Source: Perlabentimonas sp034003245 (GTDB lineage Bacteria; Bacteroidota; Bacteroidia; Bacteroidales; Tenuifilaceae). From it: 64,000 bases of DNA. The DNA is taken from assembly GCA_034003245.1 (NCBI GenBank), contig JAVEYY010000017.1, positions 19,346 to 83,345 on the forward strand. The letters are read 5' to 3'. The notes under the pieces were generated by a model that saw only the letters and a list, made by a program, of their open reading frames with translations, was not told where the DNA came from and made no database searches. Positions 1-7,655 of the stretch are shown in pieces (within the stretch, counting starts at the first letter, position 1; each line of letters starts with the position of its first letter). The position numbers were made by a program, and so were the translations under genes.

Positions 1-795
1 TTTCGATACGTTTATGTGGAACTCTACGCTACCGCCTTCGGTACGGATTAGCTTCTCGAAATCGTACTTTGGTGAGTCGCCAAAATTCCACTCCCACTGC
101 GAGAACTTCTCGTCGCGCAGCTTCTCTATGCCCGCAATATCCTCGGGGGTGTACACGTACTCCTTCGAGTCGGGATACATCTCCATGATGTGCTTCATAA
201 TCCTATCGCGGAACTCCAGCACATCCATTTTTTCGGTTAGATGCTCGCTAATGTTGGTAACTCTTGATCGAACTGACTTCACGGCCTTGTCCTGGAATTT
301 GAGCGGGTTCACCTTTAACGCAGCCGATAGGTCGGTCATAATGGCCGAGAACAGCAGCGTTCCGTGGTGTAGCACCCTGTTTTTCCAGATGCTCTCGGCA
401 TTGCCCGAGAATTTTCTCCCATCGATGGTAAGATCGTTGCGCCCCTCGAACTTGGCATTAATGCCCATGCTCTGCAAAACATCGAGGATAGGCTGGGTAA
501 ACTTGCGGAAATCGCCCTGTGCACCCTCGCCGGCGTTTTTCACAAAGGTGAAGTTTAGGTTTCCAAGGTCGTGGAAAACCGCTCCACCGCCCGATATTCG
601 CCGAACAACCTTGATGTTGTTCTGCTTAACGTAATCAACATTAATCTCGGCCAGAGTATTCTGGTGCTTCCCTACAATAATGGAGGGTTCGTTGCGCCAC
701 AGCATGAAACAATCGTCTTTTAAATGTTTTAGCGCGTACTCGTCGGCAGCAATGTTGAAGTATGGATCGGTGTGTGAATCTTTAATGCATAGCAT
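1..795 (-). CDS. lplA: lipoate--protein ligase, 3' end cut by window edge
   Basis: Read on the minus strand from ATG at 795 and still open at base 1, so 265 residues are present and the C-terminus is missing. It opens MLCIKDSHTDPYFNIAADEY, and carries the family signature RRISGGGAVFHDLGNLNFTF near residue 65 and a KFSGNAE motif further on. Such enzymes activate lipoate with ATP and transfer it to lysines of 2-oxoacid dehydrogenase E2 subunits or GcvH in the cytoplasm. Members are usually about 330 residues, so the small C-terminal domain probably lies outside. A TAnnTTTG box at 859-866 reads into it, divergent from the dehydrogenase gene. The family call is firm; lipoate rather than octanoate as substrate is inferred. 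Confidence 0.9.
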   Translation of the reverse strand, partial: MLCIKDSHTDPYFNIAADEYALKHLKDDCFMLWRNEPSIIVGKHQNTLAEINVDYVKQNNIKVVRRISGGGAVFHDLGNLNFTFVKNAGEGAQGDFRKFTQPILDVLQSMGINAKFEGRNDLTIDGRKFSGNAESIWKNRVLHHGTLLFSAIMTDLSAALKVNPLKFQDKAVKSVRSRVTNISEHLTEKMDVLEFRDRIMKHIMEMYPDSKEYVYTPEDIAGIEKLRDEKFSQWEWNFGDSPKYDFEKLIRTEGGSVEFHINVSK

Positions 796-858
796 GGCTA
801 TTGGGGTTTATTCTGATTTTTAACTCTAACTAAAACAAGCAATAGGTTTAATGGTTGA

Positions 859-866
859 CAAAAATA
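859..866 (-). promoter_or_regulatory. TAnnTTTG -7 box for the lipoate ligase gene
   Basis: The plus strand reads CAAAAATA, which is TATTTTTG on the minus strand and matches the Bacteroidetes -7 consensus TAnnTTTG. It lies 64 bases upstream of the ligase start. No clear -33 TTTG at the usual distance was seen. Confidence 0.4.
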
Positions 867-938
867 CAAATGTTTACCAATATTGTCTGGCAAAAGGCTT
901 TCGATAACCTATTCGAGTGTGCTTTCGGCTATAAATGC

Positions 939-946
939 TAATTTTG
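939..946 (+). promoter_or_regulatory. TAnnTTTG -7 box for the 2-hydroxyacid dehydrogenase
   Basis: TAATTTTG matches TAnnTTTG exactly and ends 28 bases before the ATG at 975. It sits in the divergent region shared with the lipoate ligase promoter. Confidence 0.45.
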
Positions 947-974
947 TGAATCCGATTTAAAAAATCATCATACA

Positions 975-1922
975 ATGATAAAGATAGTTTTTGCAGAGCC
1001 CATAGGCCTTATCGATGAGGATAAGCTTGCCTTTACCTCCGAGATGGGGCAGCAGGGAAACTCCGTAACATTCTACAACGATGTTCCGCGGGATAACGAT
1101 GAGCTAATCCAAAGAATAGCCGATGCTCAGGTGCTTGTGGTTAGCAACCTACCTGTTCCCGAAACAGCCATAAATGCGGCCAAAAATCTAATGTATATAT
1201 CGGTGGCGTTTACTGGGGTCGATCATATTGCACAGGAAGCCTGCAGGCAGCGCGGAGTTACCATCTCTAACGCGGCTGGCTACAGCACAGAGGCCGTTGC
1301 CGAGCTAACCATTGGTATGGCCATCGATTTGCTCCGCAAAGTTACTCCTGCCGATTCTGTTACACGCAGTTTGGGTGGCCGAAGCGGTTTCCTAGGGCAA
1401 GAGCTGGCCGGAAAAACTTTTGGTATACTGGGAATGGGCGCCATTGGGCAACGCGTTGCCCAGCTGGCCAATGCCTTTGGGTGCCGGGTGATTACTTGGT
1501 CGAGAACAGTAAAATCCAATACTCATGCAGAATTTTTAGAATTCGACGAGGTAATCCGCAAGTCCGATATACTTTCACTTCATCTTCCGTTAAAACCTCA
1601 AACTGAGAATTTGATGGGGATGCGCGAATTTGGGATGATGAAACCATCAGCTATGCTCATAAATACCGCAAGGGCAAAAGTAGTAAATACGCCTGCGCTG
1701 GTTGATGCCCTAAACCAAAATTTAATAGCTGGCGCAGCAGTTGATATTTACGAATACGAACCTCCTCTAAAGAACAACCATCCTTTACTTTCTGCTCCAA
1801 ATACTTTACTGCTCCCACACCTTGGTTTTGCAACCCACGAGGCCATTGCGCTTCGATCTCAGATTGTGCTAAACAATATTCGAAGTTGGTTACAAGGAAA
1901 AGTACAGAATGATGTGATATAA
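975..1922 (+). CDS. D-isomer-specific 2-hydroxyacid dehydrogenase
   Basis: A 315-residue cytoplasmic NAD(P)-dependent oxidoreductase of the D-2-hydroxyacid dehydrogenase family. The Rossmann motif GILGMGAIGQ lies near residue 150. The catalytic triad is visible as Arg in INTARAKVVN (about 232), Glu in IYEYEPP (about 261) and His in LPHLGF (about 282). The length is typical of the compact family members related to phosphoglycerate and glyoxylate/hydroxypyruvate reductases. The substrate cannot be told from sequence: no ACT domain and no serine-pathway neighbour. It is a single-gene unit with its own promoter box; the next gene lies on the opposite strand. Confidence 0.88.
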   Translation: MIKIVFAEPIGLIDEDKLAFTSEMGQQGNSVTFYNDVPRDNDELIQRIADAQVLVVSNLPVPETAINAAKNLMYISVAFTGVDHIAQEACRQRGVTISNAAGYSTEAVAELTIGMAIDLLRKVTPADSVTRSLGGRSGFLGQELAGKTFGILGMGAIGQRVAQLANAFGCRVITWSRTVKSNTHAEFLEFDEVIRKSDILSLHLPLKPQTENLMGMREFGMMKPSAMLINTARAKVVNTPALVDALNQNLIAGAAVDIYEYEPPLKNNHPLLSAPNTLLLPHLGFATHEAIALRSQIVLNNIRSWLQGKVQNDVI

Positions 1923-1983
1923 AGGTGTTTTTGTGTTTTTATGCGACGAATATGACACCAGAAAGGAGTCGATATGATGCTTA

Positions 1984-2433
1984 TCAATCCTCATCCTCAT
2001 TAATGGTGTTGAGCAATAAGATGCGGAGCATAAAAAGCATCATCACAGGAAAAATAACGGTTTGCAGTAATCTAACCAAAAGGTAATCGATTATGTTGAG
2101 CTGAATTAGCATGGCAATTGCCACAATTATTGCCATATCAAAAAACATCACCACAGCACTGCTTGCCTGCGAACGGAAAAACCCTGGGAAAGGACTCTCT
2201 GAATCCTCGCCCTGTATTCGCACTAAAGAGTAAAGACAGAACGTAAAAAGTAATGGTGATATAACACCAAAAATCACCAAAACGTAAACCGATGGCCAAA
2301 CTCCAAAGCTGAAAAGCAGCCCTCCAGTAGCTGAAATAATCACATTAAAGGCAAATCGGCCTCCAGTTCCAACCAGGTTGTCAATCCAGTAAAAAGCTAT
2401 ACTATTATACTTTTGAGGTTTGTCGTTGTGCAT
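1984..2433 (-). CDS. small integral membrane protein of unknown function
   Basis: A 149-residue protein with about four hydrophobic helices (roughly residues 27-47, 49-72, 95-113 and 118-140) and an acidic C-terminus ending NEDED. I recognise no family motif. It is the last of three minus-strand genes packed 17 to 23 bases apart behind a glyoxalase-fold protein and a Ca2+/Na+ antiporter, so it is probably cotranscribed with them. No signal peptide or catalytic residues are evident. The gene looks real from its hydrophobic periodicity and operon spacing; its role is unknown. Confidence 0.75.
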   Translation of the reverse strand: MHNDKPQKYNSIAFYWIDNLVGTGGRFAFNVIISATGGLLFSFGVWPSVYVLVIFGVISPLLFTFCLYSLVRIQGEDSESPFPGFFRSQASSAVVMFFDMAIIVAIAMLIQLNIIDYLLVRLLQTVIFPVMMLFMLRILLLNTINEDED

Positions 2434-2450
2434 CGCAAAGCATTATATTC

Positions 2451-2825
2451 TTATAAATCCTCGGCAAAGGTGAGAACATAACCATTGTTGTCGAGGATTG
2501 AGAACTCGGTTGCCCCGTAGAAAGTTTTCCCCAACCCCTTAACAACCTCTACACTATCAGATATCTTGTTGAAAAAATCAAGTATGCCCTTCATCTTGAT
2601 GTAAAAAATTAGTGAGCCTCCATCGGTTCTGTTGATCTGAGGCAGCTCATCGTCTAAACTCTCGAATGACTGAAAAATCAGGCTTACAGATTCGTTGGCC
2701 ATCATAACCCAAACAAATGGGCTCTGTTCGGGGACTGTCATGATTACTTCAAACCCTAAAATCTTGTAAAAATTGATGGTTTGGTTGATGTCCTTTACGA
2801 AAAAATTGGGGGTTAATGAGTCCAT
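2451..2825 (-). CDS. VOC-superfamily (glyoxalase/bleomycin-resistance fold) protein
   Basis: A 124-residue cytoplasmic protein with the usual VOC layout of two beta-alpha-beta-beta-beta units. The first opens FFVKDINQTINFYKILGFEV, and the second ends with an aromatic FSILDNNGYVLTFAE strand typical of the fold. The canonical metal ligands (His and Glu) are largely replaced, although the closing FAEDL may supply one acid, so catalytic activity is doubtful and a binding role is possible. It lies between a Ca2+/Na+ antiporter gene (23 bases) and a small membrane protein gene (17 bases), which suggests one transcript but no obvious shared pathway. Confidence 0.75.
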   Translation of the reverse strand: MDSLTPNFFVKDINQTINFYKILGFEVIMTVPEQSPFVWVMMANESVSLIFQSFESLDDELPQINRTDGGSLIFYIKMKGILDFFNKISDSVEVVKGLGKTFYGATEFSILDNNGYVLTFAEDL

Positions 2826-2848
2826 AATGGTTTCAAATTAGCGATATT

Positions 2849-3808
2849 CTATATGCTAAGAATCAGGTATACAATATACCCCACGTAAATAGCCACAAAT
2901 ACTCCTCCCTCTTTCCTGTCGATTTTTTGGCCGGGCCCCATAAGCGCAAAGGCAAAAAGCAGCAGGCTTGCTAGGCAGGTAACCAGAATATCGATATTAG
3001 CTGCAGGGTAAAATGGTAACGGGCGAATTACGCTGGAAACGCCAAGCACCATAAAAATGTTGAAGATATTCGATCCCAATACATTTCCGATGGCTATATC
3101 GGAATTGCCCTTATAGGCTGCAACAGCCGATGTAACCAACTCGGGCAACGAGGTGCCTAACGCCACCACGGTAAGTCCGATAATGGAGTCGGGCACACCA
3201 AACGATTGGGCAATAATTGTGGCTGAATCAACAATAAGCTTTCCGCCAAGGTAGAGGCCTGCAATGCCAAAAATTATCATCAACGATGAAATTTGCCATT
3301 TTCTGTCTTTAACCGAAGTAATTGGAGCATACTTGTCGGACTTGGCCGAGATATAGGTGTAGTAAAGAAAGATGGCAAGAAATGTGAGAAGGATCATCCC
3401 ATCAATTCTTGAAAGGATCGATATTTCGGAACCATCTATTAGCGCATCATTGGCCAACATAAATAGAATAACGGCTGCCATAAAGCTGAAAGGAATCTCC
3501 ATCTTTATGGTTAAACTCTGCACCATTACAGGTTTAATAATTGCGGCTACTCCAACAACAACAAAAATGTTAATTGTGTTGCTGCCAATTACATTACCAA
3601 TAGCCAAACCGCTATTCCCGCTTATCGAGGCTAAAACGTTCACAAACATCTCGGGCATTGAGGTGCCAAAGGCAACAACAGTAAGCCCAATCACAAAAGC
3701 TGAAACACCCAACTTTGACGCTACCGACGATGCTCCCTCTACAAGCCTGTCGGCACTGTAAATCAGCACAACAAATCCTACTACTAAAAGAATAATATCA
3801 AGTATCAT
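2849..3808 (-). CDS. calcium/sodium antiporter (CaCA superfamily, YrbG-like)
   Basis: A 319-residue inner-membrane exchanger with about ten transmembrane helices in two inverted halves. Each half carries the alpha-repeat that forms the ion site: GTSMPEMFVN with GNVIGSNTINI in the first, GTSLPELVTS with GNVLGSNIFNI in the second. The paired Glu residues (SMPE and SLPE) bind the cation in characterised homologues. The family exchanges cytoplasmic Ca2+ for Na+ or H+; specificity here is not proven. It is the first gene of a three-gene minus-strand operon. The length is normal and no defects are visible. Confidence 0.9.
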   Translation of the reverse strand: MILDIILLVVGFVVLIYSADRLVEGASSVASKLGVSAFVIGLTVVAFGTSMPEMFVNVLASISGNSGLAIGNVIGSNTINIFVVVGVAAIIKPVMVQSLTIKMEIPFSFMAAVILFMLANDALIDGSEISILSRIDGMILLTFLAIFLYYTYISAKSDKYAPITSVKDRKWQISSLMIIFGIAGLYLGGKLIVDSATIIAQSFGVPDSIIGLTVVALGTSLPELVTSAVAAYKGNSDIAIGNVLGSNIFNIFMVLGVSSVIRPLPFYPAANIDILVTCLASLLLFAFALMGPGQKIDRKEGGVFVAIYVGYIVYLILSI

Positions 3809-4000
3809 CTACAATAAATTCATTGAAACTAATTCGTTATTTATCAGCATCAAACACTGCTCTGCAGGATCAACAAAACTTAATCGCAAAGGTTGCAATT
3901 AATTTGATGTAATCAAAAAAACGCATTTTCGCCTAACGGGTTATTAACATATTTTAGGCTTAATCAACCCTTGCACAGCGATGGTCTCCCTAAAGATTTG

Positions 4001-4008
4001 TAAATTTG
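4001..4008 (+). promoter_or_regulatory. TAnnTTTG -7 box for the envelope operon
   Basis: TAAATTTG matches TAnnTTTG and lies 18 bases upstream of the TTG start at 4027, a distance that fits a short leader. It supports taking the TTG as the true start of the operon's first gene. Confidence 0.45.
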
Positions 4009-4026
4009 CTTCCAAAATAAAACCAA

Positions 4027-5883
4027 TTGCAGTTGAAGCGACTAGTCTACATTATCCCATTTGCTTTTTTCGTAAGTCTACTATTCCCCCGATGCGCCGT
4101 TCAGCAATCGCCAACAGGCGGGCCAAAGGATACCATCCCTCCCGTGCTGGTTCGGAGTGATCCCGCGCTAAACGCCACCAGCTACAAGCGCGATAGGATT
4201 ACGTTAACCTTTGATGAGTATATTAAGCTCGAAAAGATTGGCGAGAAGCTGGTTCTCTCGCCTCCTCAGGAACAACTGCCAGAGTTTAGGATTAGGGGCA
4301 AGGGTATTGAAGTTCGATTCTTCGAACCTCTGGACGACAGCACCACCTATACCCTGTATTTTGCCGATGCCATAGTCGATAACAACGAGGGTAATAAACT
4401 CGAGAACTTTGAGTTTGCCTTTGCCACTGGACATGAAATAGACTCCCTTAGGTTTAACGGTAGGATTCTCGATGCCTACACCCAGCAACCCAAGGAGGGG
4501 GTATTTGTAATGCTTTACACCAGCTTCGAGGACTCGATTCCGCTACTCAAGCGTCCGCGTTACGTAACCAAAACCAACAAGGAGGGTATTTTCTTTCTTA
4601 GTAACTTAAAGTACGGTAACTACAAAATTTTTGCCCTAGCCGACGGCAACTCAAACTACAAGTTCGACCAGGTATCGGAGGAGATTGCATTTGTCGAAAC
4701 TCCCATCGACACATCAATGCTGGTTAGGCCATCGCAGGTTACACTTAATCCCGATAGCTTGCTTACGCTTTACCTCTTTCAGGAGGAGAACCGAATACTT
4801 TCGCTCACCGATTTTAAACGCTCACAACGAAGGCACATGCAACTGGGATTCACTCGCCCACCCGTTGGCGATGTTTTACTTCGCCCACTAAGCGCTACTG
4901 TCGACAGCTTGGAGTCGTGGTATATAAAAGGGAAAAACACCAAAGGCGACTCACTCGATTTTTGGATTACAAACAACCAGATCAATAGCATCGACACGCT
5001 TCGCGTATTAGCCACCTATCAAAAAACCGATTCGCTGATGAATCTTATAGAAACTAAAGATACATTAAGGCTGTTCTACATCGAGAGAGCGACAACCCCA
5101 AGTCGCACCCGCAGAACCGATGCCTCCGATAAGGAGAAAGAGGAAAAAAAGGCCTCCCTTCCCATTTCACTATCGGTAAACAAGGGGGGTGTAGTAATTC
5201 CAACACAAAAAATTAGATTATCGTTTAAAATACCGCTTCAATCGAAAGACACAACGCTGCTGAAGCTTAAAAACATGACCGATAGCGTTGCTCTTCCCTT
5301 TGTGGGACTTTTGCGAGATACGCTAAATCCAAGGTTTTACTACATAAAGCAGAATTGGCAAAATGTGATAAACTATCAGCTAACCGCTTTGCCCGGGGCC
5401 TTTACCGATTTGGATGGCCTAACTAATGATACTCTAATACATAATTTCAAGGGTGCTGATCCCGAACAATTTGGCATTATTAAAGTAAATCTTACTGGGG
5501 TTAAGCCGAATATAATTGCCGAACTTACCACCGAAAAAGGTGTCGTAGTTGACAGTAAAACGGTTTATAAAGATGGTGAGGTTACCTTCACATACGTTCG
5601 CCCCGGAAAATTCCGTTTACAGTTTATTGAAGATGCCAACAAGAATGGTAAGTGGGATACCGGTTGGTACCTAATGGGGCAGCAGCCCGAAAGGGTTCAC
5701 CTCTTTGTTGACGAGACCGGCAATGGTGAAATCCAAGTCCGCGCCAACTGGGATTACGACCTAAGTTTTAACCTTAAACCAAAACACGATGTCAGTTGTA
5801 ATGAACTTCACGATGTTCCCAACCCGCAAGGAGACCAGCATGAGTCCCTACGTGTCCCGCATCGTGAAGGTGATCCGCAGTAA
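4027..5883 (+). CDS. Ig-like domain lipoprotein of Bacteroidetes (SPTGGPKD family)
   Basis: A 618-residue exported protein. After a hydrophobic signal, Cys23 is followed by AVQQSPTGGPKDTIPPVLVR, the hallmark start of a common Bacteroidetes lipoprotein with an SbsA-type Ig-like domain (about residues 35-135). A carboxypeptidase-regulatory-like segment follows, then long beta-rich regions and a second DANKNGKWDTGWY segment near the end. The start is TTG: an in-frame TAA lies just upstream and no ATG follows before the signal. Arg directly before the lipobox Cys is unusual. The last 25 or so residues overlap the next gene in another frame and look like read-through of a lost stop. It is first in an envelope operon; function unknown. 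Confidence 0.82.
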   Translation: MQLKRLVYIIPFAFFVSLLFPRCAVQQSPTGGPKDTIPPVLVRSDPALNATSYKRDRITLTFDEYIKLEKIGEKLVLSPPQEQLPEFRIRGKGIEVRFFEPLDDSTTYTLYFADAIVDNNEGNKLENFEFAFATGHEIDSLRFNGRILDAYTQQPKEGVFVMLYTSFEDSIPLLKRPRYVTKTNKEGIFFLSNLKYGNYKIFALADGNSNYKFDQVSEEIAFVETPIDTSMLVRPSQVTLNPDSLLTLYLFQEENRILSLTDFKRSQRRHMQLGFTRPPVGDVLLRPLSATVDSLESWYIKGKNTKGDSLDFWITNNQINSIDTLRVLATYQKTDSLMNLIETKDTLRLFYIERATTPSRTRRTDASDKEKEEKKASLPISLSVNKGGVVIPTQKIRLSFKIPLQSKDTTLLKLKNMTDSVALPFVGLLRDTLNPRFYYIKQNWQNVINYQLTALPGAFTDLDGLTNDTLIHNFKGADPEQFGIIKVNLTGVKPNIIAELTTEKGVVVDSKTVYKDGEVTFTYVRPGKFRLQFIEDANKNGKWDTGWYLMGQQPERVHLFVDETGNGEIQVRANWDYDLSFNLKPKHDVSCNELHDVPNPQGDQHESLRVPHREGDPQ

Positions 5884-6097
5884 GGGATATCAAAACCAGC
5901 TTACGGCCATGGGCACCATTGTAGAAACAAACACGCTCAAGGAAGCCCTTTCGTTAATCGAGGACGCCTATGCAGAGCTTGAACCCGACTGCGAAAGGGT
6001 TTACGTTACGGTAAATATAGATATCAAAAAAGATGGTGATGATCGAATTCACACAAAGGTTCAATCGGTGGAGAGTAAGATAAGTTCTTCCAAATAA
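5789..6097 (+). CDS. thiamine-binding-like protein (MTH1187/YkoF, DUF77 family)
   Basis: A 102-residue cytoplasmic protein of the MTH1187/UPF0045 family: MSVVMNFTMFPT at the start, SPYVSRIVKVIRSKG, then LTAMGTIVETNTLKEALSLI and RVYVTVNIDIKKD. Known members form ferredoxin-like tetramers, and some bind thiamine or related small molecules; binding here is inferred. The ATG at 5789 lies 95 bases inside the preceding gene in a different frame, an unusually long overlap. The family N-terminus begins exactly here, so the start is trusted and the odd partner is the upstream gene's tail. Twenty bases separate it from the beta-barrel gene downstream. Confidence 0.85.
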   Translation: MSVVMNFTMFPTRKETSMSPYVSRIVKVIRSKGYQNQLTAMGTIVETNTLKEALSLIEDAYAELEPDCERVYVTVNIDIKKDGDDRIHTKVQSVESKISSSK

Positions 6098-6117
6098 AAG
6101 GATTATTCAAAATAAAA

Positions 6118-6834
6118 ATGAAGTTAACTCACCGTGTCATTCTCGGTTTACTACTTACCCTTTACTCGATAGTTGGTCATGGGCAGCTCCTTATTGGGTT
6201 TAATGGCGGATACAACGTATCCGGAATTTTGTTTAATCCCAACCATGAGGAAAAACCCCTAATGAATCCAACTCCAAATTTTGGCCTTTCTGCCAAATTC
6301 TTCGACCTTGAGCATGTTGGGTTCCAGGGAGAACTAAACTTTACCCAGCGAGGGTTCACAATGCCCATTGATGAGGTTACAAACTACAAGCGGTTAAGTT
6401 CCTACGTGGAATTACCCCTGTATTTTCAGGTACGTGCTGCAAAAAACGGCGTTTTTGCTCATGCAAATATTGGCTTTAACCCCTCGTTACTTATCGGCTC
6501 CAAGCATGGCCAAAGCCAAACCAACACTTATAACCTCACTGACTATAAAATCAATATCCTTCGCGACAATATTTTTGATTTTGGATTACTAGGAGGTGTA
6601 GGTTTGGGTTACGATTTTAGTAATTTTTCCATCCAACTCGACGTTCGCTACTACTATGGCATGGGCGATTTATACTACTACAACTACACGGGAAATCCTC
6701 TCCGATCGCCCGCTTGGGCAGTAGATACATCGGTGAGTTTGATGTTTAACCTCTCAAAAAAACGAAAAATCGTGTTGCCAAACGAGGATTCGTCGCCAGA
6801 AAAGGGTAAATTTGAAAGTACAAATCAACAATAG
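6118..6834 (+). CDS. outer-membrane beta-barrel protein (porin-like)
   Basis: A 238-residue protein with a signal peptide (about residues 1-22, ending GHGQ) and then the alternating amphipathic strands of a small outer-membrane barrel: LLIGFNGGYNVSG, VGFQGELNFTQRGF, SYVELPLYFQVRA, VGLGYDFSNFSIQLDVRYYYG and VDTSVSLMFNL. The pattern fits the OMP_b-brl_2/PorT-like group common in Bacteroidetes. A charged 25-residue tail follows the last strand. It lies 20 bases after the thiamine-binding-like gene and 6 bases before rlpA, so it is probably cotranscribed with envelope genes. Its cargo or partner cannot be read from sequence. Confidence 0.82.
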   Translation: MKLTHRVILGLLLTLYSIVGHGQLLIGFNGGYNVSGILFNPNHEEKPLMNPTPNFGLSAKFFDLEHVGFQGELNFTQRGFTMPIDEVTNYKRLSSYVELPLYFQVRAAKNGVFAHANIGFNPSLLIGSKHGQSQTNTYNLTDYKINILRDNIFDFGLLGGVGLGYDFSNFSIQLDVRYYYGMGDLYYYNYTGNPLRSPAWAVDTSVSLMFNLSKKRKIVLPNEDSSPEKGKFESTNQQ

Positions 6835-6840
6835 TTCACC

Positions 6841-7644
6841 ATGCGTAGAGTAGTTTTACTTATTAGCATTTGCCTACTTCCACTTTTTATCATTGGGCAA
6901 ACGGGATATGTACAGGAAGGAAAAGCCTCTTTCTATGCCGATAAATTTGAGGGGCGAACCACCGCCTCGGGCGAGCGTTACAGCCATTCGCGTAACACCT
7001 GCGCTCACCTTACTCTTCCCTTTGGCACCCTTGTGCGAGTAACTAACCTCGAGAACAATTTATCCGTTGTTCTTCGTGTGAACGACCGTGGCCCCTTTGT
7101 AGCCAACAGAATTATTGACCTTAGCCGATCGGCTGCCGAAAAGCTTGAATTCATCGACAAAGGGTTGGCCGATGTTAGAGTTGAGGTAATTGATGAGGAC
7201 GGGAATGTGGTTGCCCAGCAACCAAAACCGGCTTCACAGGCCGAAAAACCTTCCGAAACGGCTCGACCAAGTCAACAAACTACTCCTGTTCAAAAGCCGC
7301 AGGATTTAAGCACTCCGGCTAAGCCCGAACCAAAACCAATAACAACTACGACTCCAAGTGAGCTGTCGGATATTGAACTCTACGAGCTTAAGGTTACCAG
7401 ACAAAAACCTGGCGGTTTCACCATTCAAATTGGTAGTTATAAGGAGCTTGTAAACCTGCTGCGAATTGCCGACGACCTAAAAACATCGCTTAAAAAGGAG
7501 GTGCGCGTCCAACTAGCCAATATCAATGGCGATAAGGTTTACCGCTTAATGGTGGGCGAGTTCAGCACACGCCGCGAAGCCGAAAGTTTTAAAAGTAAGG
7601 CCGCCCAGCTCTACCCCGATTGCTTTATCGTGGAGTTGAAATAG
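6841..7644 (+). CDS. rlpA: RlpA-like septal lytic transglycosylase with SPOR domain
   Basis: A 267-residue exported protein: signal peptide (about 1-20), an RlpA double-psi beta-barrel (about 22-115) with GKASFYADKFEGRTTASGE, the NTCAHLTLPFGTLVRVTN strand and the NDRGPF motif, a Pro/Thr/Gln-rich linker (about 125-180) and a C-terminal SPOR domain (about 185-267). RlpA proteins cleave glycan strands stripped of peptides; SPOR domains bring proteins to such denuded septal peptidoglycan. The active-site Asp is taken as the one in NDRGPF. No lipobox Cys is present, so it may be periplasmic rather than a lipoprotein. It ends 11 bases from the convergent serine dehydratase gene. Confidence 0.9.
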   Translation: MRRVVLLISICLLPLFIIGQTGYVQEGKASFYADKFEGRTTASGERYSHSRNTCAHLTLPFGTLVRVTNLENNLSVVLRVNDRGPFVANRIIDLSRSAAEKLEFIDKGLADVRVEVIDEDGNVVAQQPKPASQAEKPSETARPSQQTTPVQKPQDLSTPAKPEPKPITTTTPSELSDIELYELKVTRQKPGGFTIQIGSYKELVNLLRIADDLKTSLKKEVRVQLANINGDKVYRLMVGEFSTRREAESFKSKAAQLYPDCFIVELK

Positions 7645-7655
7645 AGCAGTGCTCG

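Noticed and set aside
14..634. Plus-strand open frame of 206 codons at the left edge
   Set aside because: The minus strand of the same stretch encodes the lipoate ligase with all family motifs.
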